Positions 56,187-64,000 of a stretch of 64,000 bases of DNA are shown here, piece after piece. Source of the DNA: CALKWS01 sp051020515 (GTDB taxonomy: Bacteria > Actinomycetota > Actinomycetes > Actinomycetales > Beutenbergiaceae). Below the pieces are notes generated by a model. That model saw only the letters and a list, made by a program, of their open reading frames with translations. It was not told the DNA's origin and ran no database searches. The DNA is taken from positions 3,472,001-3,536,000 of the forward strand of contig NZ_CP194857.1 in the NCBI RefSeq assembly GCF_051020515.1, in the 5' to 3' direction. The position numbers and the translations under genes were made by a program. Numbering within the stretch: position 1 is the first letter of the stretch; each line of letters opens with the position of its first letter.

Positions 56187-57979
56187 GCACTCCGCGCCCG
56201 GCCGGGTCGCTCGGAGACGAGCTCAGCAACCTCGGCATTGCCCTCCTCATCGGCGCCGCGCTCCTGGCCGGCATCCTCCGCGGCGCCGGGTCGGTCGCCG
56301 CCTGGATCACCGGCACATCCCCACCCGCCGGCGGTGTCGAAGCCGGCCTGGGCGTGCTGCTGAACCCTGGCGACCCGGCGGGCGCTCTCGATGCGCCAGG
56401 GCTGAACGTCGTCGCGTACTGGACAACCGCCGCCGTCCTCATCCTGGGAGCCGGGGCGGTGGGTTGGTGGGTGTGGCGGCTGCTGCGCGACCACGGCCGC
56501 CAGGTCAAGGCCGACCCGTACCGGATCGCCGGGATCGCCACCCGCAGCGAAGTCGCCAAAGCCGCCTCCGAGACCGCGCTGCTGCGGCGGGGCGGGCACC
56601 TGCGGCCCTCGCTCGACAAGCCCTGCGCGGAGGACATCGGTTACCGGATCGGCGCCTCACGCGGCAAAAGCGTCTGGGCCTCGGTCGAGGACTCCATCCT
56701 CCTCATCGGGCCGCCGCGCTCTGGGAAGGGCGCCCACATCGTCATCAACGCCATCCTCGACGCGCCCGGCGCGGTCGTCACCACCAGCACCCGGCCGGAC
56801 AACCTCACCGCGACCCTCCGTGCCCGTGAACGCATCGGCCCGGTTGCGGTGTTCGACCCGCAGCACCTCGCCGAGGGTGTCCCGGCGGGGCTGCGCTGGT
56901 CGCCGATCCGGGGGTGCGAGGACCCGCTGACCGCGATGATCCGTGCCACCGGCCTTGCCGCCGGCACCGGCCTGTCCGCCGGCGGTGTCGAAGGCGGCAG
57001 GTTCTGGGAAGGCAAAACCCGCACCGCGCTCCAATCGCTCCTGCACGCCGCCGCGCTCGATCACCGACCGCCCGGCGAGCTGTTCCGCTGGACCCTCGAC
57101 CCGTCCGCTGCCGCGGATGCGGTGGCGATCCTAACCGCCAACCAGAACGCGGCTGTCGGGTGGTCGGAGTCGTTACAGGCGATGATCGACTCCGACCCCC
57201 GCACCCGCGACTCCATCTGGCAAGGCGTCTCCCTCGCTCTCGCCGCCCTCGCCGACCCTCGCGTACTCGATGCCGTCTCGCCGCGAGCCGGTGAGAACTT
57301 CGACCCCGAAGCATTCCTCCGAGCCAAAGGAACCCTCTACCTGCTGGCGACCGGGGCCGGGGCGAACAACTCCGCAGCATTGGTCGCGGCGTTCGTGGAA
57401 GACCTCGTGGAAGCCGCCCGCCGCATCGCCGCCCACAGCCCCGGTGCACGCCTCGACCCGCCGCTGCTACTTGCGCTCGATGAGGTCGGCAATCTCGCAC
57501 CCCTGCCGTCCTTGCCGACGCTGATGGCTGAGGGAGGCGGCACCGGGATCACGACGATGCCGGTGCTCCAGTCGCTCGCCCAAGCGCGGGAGAAGTGGTC
57601 GGAGAACGCGGCCGGCGCGATCTGGGACGCCAGCATCGTCAAGATCATCCTCGGCGGGGCCTCCAACTCGAAAGACCTCCACGACCTGACCACGCTCACC
57701 GGCGAACGGGACGAGGTGATCGACTCCACCACGGTCGGCGATCACGGGTCCCGCTCCGCGCAACGCTCGATCCGGCGGGTGCCGGTCATGCCGCCCGACG
57801 CGATCCGCACCCTGCCGTTCGGGACCGCGCTCGTGCTGCTGCGCTCCGCGCCGCCCATCGTCACCCGGATGCGGACATGGACCGACCGGCCCGACGCCAC
57901 CCGGCTCCGCGCCGACCGCACCGGGATCGAGGAACGGCTGCGGCGGCGACCGCAGGAGAGCCCTGACGCACCTGACTGA
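56183..57979 (+). CDS. VirD4/TraG-type conjugal coupling protein
   Basis: The product is 598 aa from ATG 56183. Two N-terminal transmembrane regions (LGIALLIGAALLAGILRGAG, TTAAVLILGAGAVGWWVWRL), Walker A LLIGPPRSGKGAHIVINA (residues ~173-190), VVTTSTRPDNLTATL, Walker B LLLALDEVGNLAPLPSLPTL and GTGITTMPVLQSLAQAREKW. This ATPase brings the relaxase-bound strand to the secretion channel. Complete and intact. Confidence 0.93.
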   Translation: MSTPRPAGSLGDELSNLGIALLIGAALLAGILRGAGSVAAWITGTSPPAGGVEAGLGVLLNPGDPAGALDAPGLNVVAYWTTAAVLILGAGAVGWWVWRLLRDHGRQVKADPYRIAGIATRSEVAKAASETALLRRGGHLRPSLDKPCAEDIGYRIGASRGKSVWASVEDSILLIGPPRSGKGAHIVINAILDAPGAVVTTSTRPDNLTATLRARERIGPVAVFDPQHLAEGVPAGLRWSPIRGCEDPLTAMIRATGLAAGTGLSAGGVEGGRFWEGKTRTALQSLLHAAALDHRPPGELFRWTLDPSAAADAVAILTANQNAAVGWSESLQAMIDSDPRTRDSIWQGVSLALAALADPRVLDAVSPRAGENFDPEAFLRAKGTLYLLATGAGANNSAALVAAFVEDLVEAARRIAAHSPGARLDPPLLLALDEVGNLAPLPSLPTLMAEGGGTGITTMPVLQSLAQAREKWSENAAGAIWDASIVKIILGGASNSKDLHDLTTLTGERDEVIDSTTVGDHGSRSAQRSIRRVPVMPPDAIRTLPFGTALVLLRSAPPIVTRMRTWTDRPDATRLRADRTGIEERLRRRPQESPDAPD

Positions 57980-57984
57980 CAAGA

Positions 57985-58006
57985 GCGGCCCCGCCCTGGG
58001 GGCCGC
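57985..58006 (+). terminator. Hairpin between coupling protein and SSB genes
   Basis: GCGGCCCC and GGGGCCGC (8 bp, loop GCCCTG) form a perfect stem directly after the VirD4-like stop. There is no T tract, so it may terminate, attenuate, or stabilise the upstream mRNA end before ssb. Confidence 0.45.
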
Positions 58007-58030
58007 CGATGCCAGGAAGGGACCATCGTC

Positions 58031-58504
58031 ATGACGATTCACACGCAGGAGTCGTTCACGGGATTCATCGCCTCGGACCCCCAGCTCAGCCACACCGGCA
58101 AAGGCGAGGCAAGGTTCTACGCCCGTGTCGGGCAGGAGCACTACCGCAAAGAGCCCGACGGCTCTTTCACGGAGCTGGAGACCACGTTCCACGACCTCGT
58201 GGCGTATCGGGCGACCGCCGAGCGGGCGCACGAGCGGTTCGCCAAGGGCGACAGCTTCGTCGCCGAGGGCTACACGCACCCGTTCGAGTACGAGCGCGAC
58301 GGACAGACCGTGCAGGGCGAGGAGTTCGTCGCCAAGAAGATCGGCCACGACCTCGCCCGCACCAACTACGACGTCGACCGCGGCCCGCGCAGCGCTCTTG
58401 CCGCCGAGCGAGAAGCGCCGGCGCCCGCCGCAGACAGGGAGCCCGTGCGCAGCGAGGGGCCGCGTCGCCCCTCTCCGTCCGCCGCATCGGCGGTCGGGCT
58501 GTGA
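58031..58504 (+). CDS. Single-stranded DNA-binding protein
   Basis: The product is 157 aa from ATG 58031 with AGGAAGGG upstream. MTIHTQESFTGFIASDPQLS, ARFYARVGQEHYRKEPDGSF and DLVAYRATAERAHERFAKGD follow the OB fold of element-borne SSBs; EEFVAKKIGHDLARTNYDVD completes it. The C-terminus is Pro/Ala/Arg-rich and ends SAVGL, without the acidic DDIPF tip of chromosomal SSB. It probably protects transferred single strands. Confidence 0.87.
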   Translation: MTIHTQESFTGFIASDPQLSHTGKGEARFYARVGQEHYRKEPDGSFTELETTFHDLVAYRATAERAHERFAKGDSFVAEGYTHPFEYERDGQTVQGEEFVAKKIGHDLARTNYDVDRGPRSALAAEREAPAPAADREPVRSEGPRRPSPSAASAVGL

Positions 58505-59139
58505 CTGAGGAGACGCTGATGGCCGAGGTCGATGACATCCCTGAGCCCGACGAGCCCGAACCCGCTCCGCTGCACGACGACACCGACCCGGAGGCGTCGG
58601 AGGGGGACGCCGAACTGCTCGCAGAGCCGCCGCATCCGGTCAACTGGAACCTCCTCACCGCCGAGGAGGCCGCCGGCGAGTGGGTCGAGCTCGACAAGTG
58701 GGTGACCTGGCTGCGCCACACCTACGGGCTCCCCGCCAGCGTGGTCCCGCCGTTCTGGCACCGCCACCCCGAGCTGGTCTGGGAGCTCAGCGCCCTGCAC
58801 CTCCACTGGCTGTGCGCCTACGACCCGGAGGAGAACGGGTCAGCACCCAACGGCTGGCACCGGGACTTCGCCGACGCCCGCCAGCGCCTTCGCGACTGGG
58901 TGGCCGCCTGCGGCACCCGCTTGGACCGCGACCGCGCCACCCGGCAGACCGCCTGGCCCGGCGAGACCCCCACGGAGGCGATCGAGGACATCGTAATCCC
59001 TGACCGGACGGCGGACTTCCGGGAGTTCGTCAAGGCCGACGTCGCCCACCGCCAGGCCGCCGAGGACGCCTTCTACGCCAGCCTCGGCGCCGACCCGGAA
59101 ACCGGCGAGGTGTCCGACGATGACGAGCCTGCCCAGTGA
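58501..59139 (+). CDS. Hypothetical ICE protein downstream of ssb
   Basis: The product is 212 aa from GTG 58501 (GTGA overlap with ssb) or ATG 58519. Acidic start (EPDEPEPAPLHDDTDPEASE), then LDKWVTWLRHTYGLPASVVP and PPFWHRHPELVWELSALHLH, a Trp/His-rich conserved-looking block, and DFADARQRLRDWVAACGTRL. Similar proteins of about this size are usual just before excisionase genes in actinobacterial ICEs (recalled from memory). Function unknown. Confidence 0.65.
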   Translation: MTEETLMAEVDDIPEPDEPEPAPLHDDTDPEASEGDAELLAEPPHPVNWNLLTAEEAAGEWVELDKWVTWLRHTYGLPASVVPPFWHRHPELVWELSALHLHWLCAYDPEENGSAPNGWHRDFADARQRLRDWVAACGTRLDRDRATRQTAWPGETPTEAIEDIVIPDRTADFREFVKADVAHRQAAEDAFYASLGADPETGEVSDDDEPAQ

Positions 59140-59335
59140 CCGCGGCATCGGCACGGTCGAGCCGCTGTGGTGCCCCAAGGAGGCATCGGAGTTCCTGACC
59201 GTCTCCCAAGCCACACTGTCCCGGTGGCGTCGGGAAAAGGTCGGCCCGCCGTTCGTGCAGGTCGGCGGCGTCTACCGCTACAACCCCGTCACGGTGCGCA
59301 TTTGGGTGCGCGAACAGGAGGCGGCACGTGGCTGA
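59120..59335 (+). CDS. xis: Excisionase-like HTH protein
   Basis: The product is 71 aa from ATG 59120, overlapping the preceding gene by 20 bases. PLWCPKEASEFLTVSQATLS followed by RWRREKVGPPFVQVGGVYRY is the MerR-type helix-turn-helix of excisionases and related 'helix_turn_helix, type 17' proteins. Its place directly before the integrase at the attR end fits a recombination directionality factor. Confidence 0.85.
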   Translation: MTSLPSDRGIGTVEPLWCPKEASEFLTVSQATLSRWRREKVGPPFVQVGGVYRYNPVTVRIWVREQEAARG

Positions 59336-59364
59336 TCCCCGCAATCGCCGTATGCTCGGTCGGC

Positions 59365-60511
59365 GTGAAGCTCACCACCGACGTCGAACGCCGCGTCGAC
59401 GGGTTCCGTGCCCGTGTCCGATGGACCGATCCGGCAACCCATAAACGCGTCGGCCGAGTCAGCCACGTGCGCACCGCCGAGGAGGTCGAGGAGTTCTTCG
59501 AGCAGATGCGCGCCGCGACCGAGACCGGCAACGACACCACCGTGACCCTGGCCGACTACGCCGCCTCGATTGGGGACCGTTGGCAACGAGGCCTGGACCC
59601 GACCTCCACCGCCGAGCTCTATGACACCGGGCTCCGGCTCCGTGTCTTGCCCGCGCTCGGCCACATCCGCGTCGCGAAGATCACTGCCGGAATGATCGAC
59701 CGCACCATCGACGCCTGGGAAGCCGAGCACTCCGCCTCCACGATCAAGAACTCCATCGCCCCACTCGTCCGCGTCCTGGACGAAGCCGTCCGCGACGACG
59801 TCATCTCCATCAACCCCGCCAAGCACCGCGCCCGCCGGAACCTCGGCAAGCACGTCACCCACACCACCGGAGCACTCCGCCAGTACGCCCTCCCAGACCT
59901 TCCGACATTGCAGAAGCTCGCCACCGCGTGCGGGAAGGTCCACCAGTCCTACTCCGATCACGTCATGCTCGCCGCCCTCCTCGCCGCCCGCGGCTCCGAA
60001 GTCGCAGGACTGCAGGCCGGGGACGTGGACTGGGACAACCGCATCGTGTGGATCAGACGCCAGCACTACCCCGGCAAAGGCGGCCTCGTCATCAAACAGA
60101 CCAAAGGCCGCAGAGACCGCCCCGTCCCGATGCTCGACGCGCTCGAACCCATCCTCGAACGCCTCACCGACGGCAAGGAGCCCGACACTCCGCTCCTGCG
60201 CGGGCCGCGCGGCGGCGTCCTCACCACCGCCACCGTCCGCGACGCCACCCACTGGGACGACCTCGTGAAGGAGCTCGGCTTCAACAACCTCACCCGCCAC
60301 GGGCTCCGCCACACCGGAGCGACCTGGATGGCCGACGCCGGCATCGCGCTGGCTCCAGGAGATCCTCGGACACCAATCGATCGAGACCACCAAGGGCTAC
60401 CTGCATCCCGACCACCGGCACCTCGCCGAAGCCGCCAGACAGGCCAACCAGTTCCTCTCCGCAGCCCCCACCAGAAGGGACACCACCCGCCGCGCCGGAC
60501 CCCGCCTGTGA
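59365..60511 (+). CDS. int: Tyrosine integrase of the ICE, frameshifted near its C-terminus
   Basis: Reading from GTG 59365 (VKLTTDVERRVDGFRARVRW) gives N-terminal arm and core-binding domains, the first catalytic Arg in LAARGSEVAGLQAGDVDWDN and HxxR in LTRHGLRHTGATWMADAG. Near 60350 the frame changes (extra G) and continues LQEILGHQSIETTKGYLHPD with the last His and the Tyr, to the stop at 60511. A start at GTG 59328 in another frame is also conceivable. It lies 236 bases from the intact tRNA and should recombine the 10-base core in tRNA-Pro. Confidence 0.87.
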
Positions 60512-60575
60512 CCATTGCTGGACCCACGCTCCGACCCCTTCAGAAGGGGGCCGGAGCATCGCCCTGCGCGGATTC

Positions 60576-60682
60576 TGGTCCACTCGATGGGCACCTTTTG
60601 GTGCACTCCACGGGCATCGAGGTCGAACGGGATTGGTCCACTTCAGCAGCGGGCGGCTCGAGTGGATCGAGCAAGTGGACCA
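60576..60682. repeat. Four TGGTCCACT-type repeats, candidate integrase arm sites
   Basis: TGGTCCACT at 60576-60584 and 60634-60642, TGGTGCACT at 60599-60607, and the inverted copy AGTGGACCA at 60674-60682. All lie between int and the tRNA, in otherwise non-coding DNA (60512-60710). A related copy is near the left end (8985-8993). Short repeats in this place are typical arm-type binding sites for tyrosine integrases; binding has not been shown. Confidence 0.5.
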
Positions 60683-60710
60683 GCCGGTGACCACCCCCGG
60701 AAACGACGAA

Positions 60711-60745
60711 GCCCTGGTGAAAGTTGCCTCTCACCAGGGCTTTTT
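60711..60745. terminator. Bidirectional hairpin between int and the intact tRNA-Pro
   Basis: GCCCTGGTGA (60711-60720) and TCACCAGGGC (60731-60740) form a perfect 10-bp stem, followed on the + strand by TTTTT. It can end the int transcript; on the reverse strand it stands just behind the tRNA 3' end. Confidence 0.8.
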
Positions 60746-60746
60746 G

Positions 60747-60820
<74 letters not shown>

Positions 60821-60859
60821 TTGTTTAGTTTTCGGACAGTCCCGCCGCTCGAACTCACC

Positions 60860-60901
<42 letters not shown>

Positions 60902-61037
60902 TTGCCCCGCGCCGATCGCCTTCCGGCCGACTGGGACGCGACGATGCTACCCCACTCCCCCAGGATGGACCGAATCGGCACCTACCCGGCCGCGGACCGG
61001 TATGATCAGTTCACCCACCCCAAGCGATTGGGCTCGC
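60902..61037. other. Backbone gap upstream of the host tRNA-Pro half
   Basis: This short gap should hold the original tRNA-Pro promoter on the reverse strand, since it lies upstream of the 5' half at 60901. GACGATGCTACCCC (60949-60962 region) reads on the reverse strand as a possible -10 (TAGCAT) near the tRNA start. This is a weak assignment. Confidence 0.25.
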
Positions 61038-61646
61038 TCACCCCCCGTGCAGCTCCTCTTCATACACCCGGATGAATGTGGGGTCGGCCATGTAGATCGG
61101 GCTCTCGTGCACCAGCGTTCCGGGGCTCCGAGCGGCGATGTGATGACCGTCGCCGGTGTAGATCCCGATATGCCCCGGCCACCACACCAGGTCACCGGCA
61201 ACGGCCTCCGCTGCCGGGATCCGGTAGCCGGCACCGGCCTGCAAGTCCGCCGTGCGGGGCAGGTCGATGCCCACCTGGACGAAGACATACCGCACGAACC
61301 CGGAGCAATCGAAGCCGGCCGGAGTACCCCCGCCCCACACGTACGGCACCCCGTTGTACTGGCGGGCGACGTCGATGACGGGATGCGAGGAGGCCGGCCC
61401 CTCCGCGATGCTCGTGGACGCCGGCCCCTCCCCGAGGCTCGTGGGCGTAGGCTCCTCCTGCCCGGGTGAGGGTCCATCGAGCGCCGCCGCACTGGCACCG
61501 CTGGCGATCAGGGCAAGAGCCGTTGCCGCGGCCGCGACCAGGCAGCGCGCCAGTACGGGGCCACCGCGCCGACCCCCGTCGCGATATGCACCGCCCGCCC
61601 GGCGGCCCGCAACACCAACCGGCTGCTGGGTCCGGACGGTGACCAT
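61038..61646 (-). CDS. NlpC/P60-family peptidoglycan endopeptidase
   Basis: The product is 202 aa from ATG 61646. N-terminal signal region (VLARCLVAAAATALALIASG, ending ASAAA), a Pro/Ser/Thr-rich linker, then the NlpC/P60 domain: QYNGVPYVWGGGTPAGFDCS with catalytic Cys in FDCSGFV, WWPGHIGIYTGDG with the His and HHIAARSPG as third residue. It cleaves peptide cross-links in the cell wall. First backbone gene beyond the element; intact. Confidence 0.9.
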   Translation of the reverse strand: MVTVRTQQPVGVAGRRAGGAYRDGGRRGGPVLARCLVAAAATALALIASGASAAALDGPSPGQEEPTPTSLGEGPASTSIAEGPASSHPVIDVARQYNGVPYVWGGGTPAGFDCSGFVRYVFVQVGIDLPRTADLQAGAGYRIPAAEAVAGDLVWWPGHIGIYTGDGHHIAARSPGTLVHESPIYMADPTFIRVYEEELHGG

Positions 61647-61764
61647 GGCGTTCCTCTTCCCGCTGGGCCGGTGCGGGGTGTGGCAATGCTAGAGCAACCC
61701 GCGCCACCGGACCAGCCCCGCACCCGAGCTGGAACACCTCCCTCGTTACCGGCAGACTGAGAGG

Positions 61765-62676
61765 ATGCCGATCACTTCCGTACGCAACCGGATGAGCCGG
61801 GCCCTGCTGGGCATGGTGGCCGGGCCCGACGGCGCCCAGGCCAGGTACCGCATCCACGGCACCGCCGGCCCGCGCTGGTACAGCGCAGGCTCACCCATTC
61901 AGATCGTGCACGGGGACGCCTCGATGTACATCGGCGGCGTGCGCGCCCTCCTGCTGCAGTCGCTGCACCCACTGGCCATGGCCGCTGTCGACGACTTCTC
62001 CGACTACCGCACGAACGTGTGGGGACGCCTGGCCCGCACCGCTACCTTCATCGCCACCACCACCTTCGGCACGGCCGAGCACGCCAAGGAGGCGGTCGAC
62101 ATCGTCCGCGCGGTCCATCGGCGGGTCAACGGCACGGCGCCCGACGGCAGGCCGTACCAGGCCGACGACCCGCACCTGCTGGCCTGGGTGCACATCGCCG
62201 AGATCGACTCCTTTCTCACCGCGCACGAACGCTTCGGCCGTCGCAGCCTCGACGAGTCCGATTACGACACCTACGTCTCCCAGTCCGCGAGGGTGGCCCT
62301 AGCCCTGGGGTCATCGGAGGTGCCCACCACGCGGGCCGAGTTGCAGCACGGGCTCCGGGAGTTCCGGCCGGAACTGCAGAGCACCCCGGCTGCCCGTGAT
62401 GTGGCGACGTTCATCCGCACCGTGCCGGTGCCGGTGGCGGTTCGACCCGGCTACCGCGCCCTGGTGCGAGCGGCGGTGGCCACCTTGCCGCGGTGGGCCC
62501 GCGAACCCCTGGGGCTCCCGGACCGGCCGCTCCTGGACCGAACTCTGCACCGCCTCAACGGCACCGCGATGACCTCCGCGATCCGCTGGCTCACCACGGC
62601 CGAACCCATGCAACGTCCCGAGCGGCTTCCACCCGGCCCGGCCGCCGGTTCCAGGAGCCGTGCACACCAGGCCTAA
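61765..62676 (+). CDS. MpaB-family (DUF2236) oxygenase-like protein
   Basis: The product is 303 aa from ATG 61765. The DUF2236 pattern is clear: IQIVHGDASMYIGGVRALLL, QSLHPLAMAAVDDFSDYRTN and WGRLARTATFIATTTFGTAE, then DDPHLLAWVHIAEIDSFLTA with His/Asp positions that bind haem or metal in latex-clearing and rubber-oxygenase relatives. The substrate in this organism is unknown. Close spacing to the CPBP gene suggests one transcript. Confidence 0.88.
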   Translation: MPITSVRNRMSRALLGMVAGPDGAQARYRIHGTAGPRWYSAGSPIQIVHGDASMYIGGVRALLLQSLHPLAMAAVDDFSDYRTNVWGRLARTATFIATTTFGTAEHAKEAVDIVRAVHRRVNGTAPDGRPYQADDPHLLAWVHIAEIDSFLTAHERFGRRSLDESDYDTYVSQSARVALALGSSEVPTTRAELQHGLREFRPELQSTPAARDVATFIRTVPVPVAVRPGYRALVRAAVATLPRWAREPLGLPDRPLLDRTLHRLNGTAMTSAIRWLTTAEPMQRPERLPPGPAAGSRSRAHQA

Positions 62677-62678
62677 TC

Positions 62679-63563
62679 ATGACGAATGGCACTGGACGCA
62701 CCCTGTCCAGTCTTGTCAGGCTGCCTGCGATGCCTACTGAAGCCGCCATCGGCACCACCCGCGCCCCACTCGTCGTACGGATCGGACTGGTTCTCGCCAC
62801 CGGCGTGGGTATCTGGGCCCTGATGTCCTGGCTCACCGCCAACCTCTATGGCGGGCAGTTGAGCATCCCGGTGCGCCTGGCCAACGCCGCCCTGATCTCA
62901 GGTTTGGCGATCCCGATGGTCATCCTCGCCCGTCGCTATCTGGACCGGCGTGCATGGTCCGGGATAGGACTGGGCGTGTCCGCGAGGGCCTGGCGTCCGT
63001 TCCTGATCGGCGTGGTCGCCTTTCTGGTGCCCAGTGCCCTGGGACTTGGCATCGCCCTGGGCGCCGGGTGGCTCAGCCTGCAGGCCCACGTGCCGGTGGC
63101 GCACATCCTGGCCTGGGCCGTGTTGTTGGTGGTCCTGGTGTTCTTCTTCGAAGCGCTCCCGGAGGAGTTGATCTTCCGCGGTTACCTGCAGCGCAACCTC
63201 ACCACCGTGATGGCCCCGTGGCTGGCGGCCATCGCCCAAGCGGTGTTGTTCACGGTGTTCGGGACCGCCCTGTGGGTGGCCTCGGAAGGGTGGGGGGTAC
63301 TGGCCGAGCGCGGCATCATGTTCCTGGCAATGGCCGTGGTGCTGGGTCTGCTGCGGACCCAGACCGGCAGCGTGTGGACGCCGGTCGGTTTCCATCTGGC
63401 CTTCCAGGTGGTAGCCCAGACCGTGCTGAGCCAGCGGGTGGGCACCGACAACGAACCGGGCCTGATGATCGCCGCGATTATCAGCGCCTTCGTGCTGGGC
63501 ACCACGGTGGTCTCACTGCTGCACCGCACCGAGGCGAACTGGTCCCGCCCCGAACCGGAATGA
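62679..63563 (+). CDS. CPBP-family intramembrane metalloprotease
   Basis: The product is 294 aa from ATG 62679, two bases after the preceding stop. About eight hydrophobic helices; the family motifs are EALPEELIFRGYLQRN (EExxxR) and FHLAFQVVAQTVLSQR (FxxxH/N-like site), as in CAAX-protease/bacteriocin-processing relatives. The substrate is unknown. Confidence 0.88.
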   Translation: MTNGTGRTLSSLVRLPAMPTEAAIGTTRAPLVVRIGLVLATGVGIWALMSWLTANLYGGQLSIPVRLANAALISGLAIPMVILARRYLDRRAWSGIGLGVSARAWRPFLIGVVAFLVPSALGLGIALGAGWLSLQAHVPVAHILAWAVLLVVLVFFFEALPEELIFRGYLQRNLTTVMAPWLAAIAQAVLFTVFGTALWVASEGWGVLAERGIMFLAMAVVLGLLRTQTGSVWTPVGFHLAFQVVAQTVLSQRVGTDNEPGLMIAAIISAFVLGTTVVSLLHRTEANWSRPEPE

Positions 63564-63592
63564 GGGCGCCGATGTGAGGTACCTCATAGCGC

Positions 63593-63636
63593 GTTCATCT
63601 GGCGTTTACCTGGATGTCGTCTGAATCTCGCCTGCG
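63593..63636 (+). promoter_or_regulatory. PHO-box-like 11-nt direct repeats upstream of the phosphate transporter
   Basis: GTTCATCTGGC (63593-63603) and GTTTACCTGGA (63604-63614) are adjacent 11-nt units close to the PhoP consensus known from Streptomyces (GTTCACC-type repeats). Two weaker units with CTG at the same phase follow (to 63636). They lie 50-93 bases before a Na/Pi cotransporter, so regulation by phosphate starvation is likely. Confidence 0.65.
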
Positions 63637-63685
63637 AGTGCTGAAGTGTTGGTGTGCGAGTACTAGTCACCCAGGCCAGGGCCGC

Positions 63686-64000
63686 GTGAGTACCACCCAG
63701 GTCGGTCTCCCCCCGGCAAGCGCAGTGCAGGCACCCGCTGCTCCCCTGCGCAGTCCCTTGCATTTCCTCCCCTTCCACGGGAAGAAGCTGCGGGCCGCGG
63801 AATGGGTCATGGTGTCGATCGGGATCTACGTCCTGATCACCGCGGTGGCCCTGATCGGGTCCGGGTTCAAACTGGCTGCCGGCGACGGCGCAGGACAACT
63901 GTTCCAGTTCGCCTCCAACCCGTTCATCGGGCTGATGATCGGACTGCTGGCCACCGCGCTGACCCAGTCATCCTCCACCACCACCTCGATCACGGTGGGC
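63686..64000 (+). CDS. Na+/phosphate cotransporter (5' part, runs off the window)
   Basis: Reading from GTG 63686 gives a soluble leader (VSTTQVGLPPASAVQAPAAP), then two hydrophobic segments (WVMVSIGIYVLITAVALIGS and NPFIGLMIGLLATALTQSSS). The QSSS-T-T-T motif in LTQSSSTTTSITVG is the signature of the PF02690 (NptA-type) Na/Pi cotransporter repeat. Only ~105 residues are inside the window. The PHO-box-like repeat upstream supports a role in phosphate uptake. Confidence 0.88.
   Translation, partial: MSTTQVGLPPASAVQAPAAPLRSPLHFLPFHGKKLRAAEWVMVSIGIYVLITAVALIGSGFKLAAGDGAGQLFQFASNPFIGLMIGLLATALTQSSSTTTSITVG

Noticed and set aside
60576..60682. CRISPR-like repeat array
   Set aside because: Units are 9 nt, unevenly spaced and in both orientations, and no cas genes are present; arm-type integrase sites fit better.

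Overview
The window is high-GC actinobacterial DNA, probably from a member of the Micrococcales. The evidence is codon use, GTG/TTG starts, and a DUF2637/SCO6880/MobF conjugation module of the type carried by Actinomycetota integrative elements. A chromosomal backbone lies at each end (1-8836 and 60902-64000). Between them is one integrative and conjugative element (ICE) of about 52 kb (8869-60869).

Left backbone: the end of a glycine-betaine binding protein with a strong terminator, a stand-alone EF-Tu domain-2-like protein, a frameshifted membrane protein, VOC, SRPBCC and alpha/beta-hydrolase genes, a LigD-type polymerase domain, a zinc alcohol dehydrogenase, an ABC exporter, a methyltransferase and an OsmC protein. 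Right backbone: an NlpC/P60 hydrolase, an MpaB-family (DUF2236) protein, a CPBP protease, and the start of a Na/Pi cotransporter behind a PHO-box-like repeat.

The ICE sits in the anticodon loop of a tRNA-Pro(GGG) gene. The host tRNA 3' half is at 8837-8878 and its 5' half at 60860-60901. Their acceptor strands pair with each other over 7 bp, and a 10-bp core is repeated at both ends. A complete tRNA-Pro(GGG) with a different acceptor stem lies just inside the right end and probably replaces the broken gene. Excisionase and integrase genes, candidate integrase arm sites and the conjugation genes lie at that end.

Element layout from left to right: (i) 9031-14793, an SMC-type ATPase with a small partner, a cytosine methyltransferase, a PD-(D/E)XK nuclease and Vsr; (ii) 14974-16173, a second tyrosine recombinase; (iii) 16204-22195, the most unusual block, with SLOG, TIR and TIR-like proteins, a second TIR, Nmad2, a 5-hmdU-kinase-type protein and a thymidylate-synthase-like/Nmad1 fusion; (iv) 22371-26429, a small membrane protein and a MobF relaxase-helicase; (v) 26504-32481, accessory genes including a cytosine methyltransferase with an out-of-frame gene inside it and a set of unrecognised paralogues; (vi) 32760-41583, a kdpFABCDE potassium-transport operon and an AraC-type regulator; (vii) 41846-59139, anti-restriction, primase, ParB and the type IV secretion genes (VirB2-, VirB6-, VirB4- and VirD4-like, peptidoglycan hydrolase) and SSB; (viii) 59120-60511, Xis and Int.

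At least 15 genes or gene parts are interrupted by single frame changes. These occur in both backbone and element, even in genes that are otherwise well preserved (kdpD has three). This pattern looks more like residual assembly indels than widespread gene decay, so those genes are listed as one locus each with the approximate break point.
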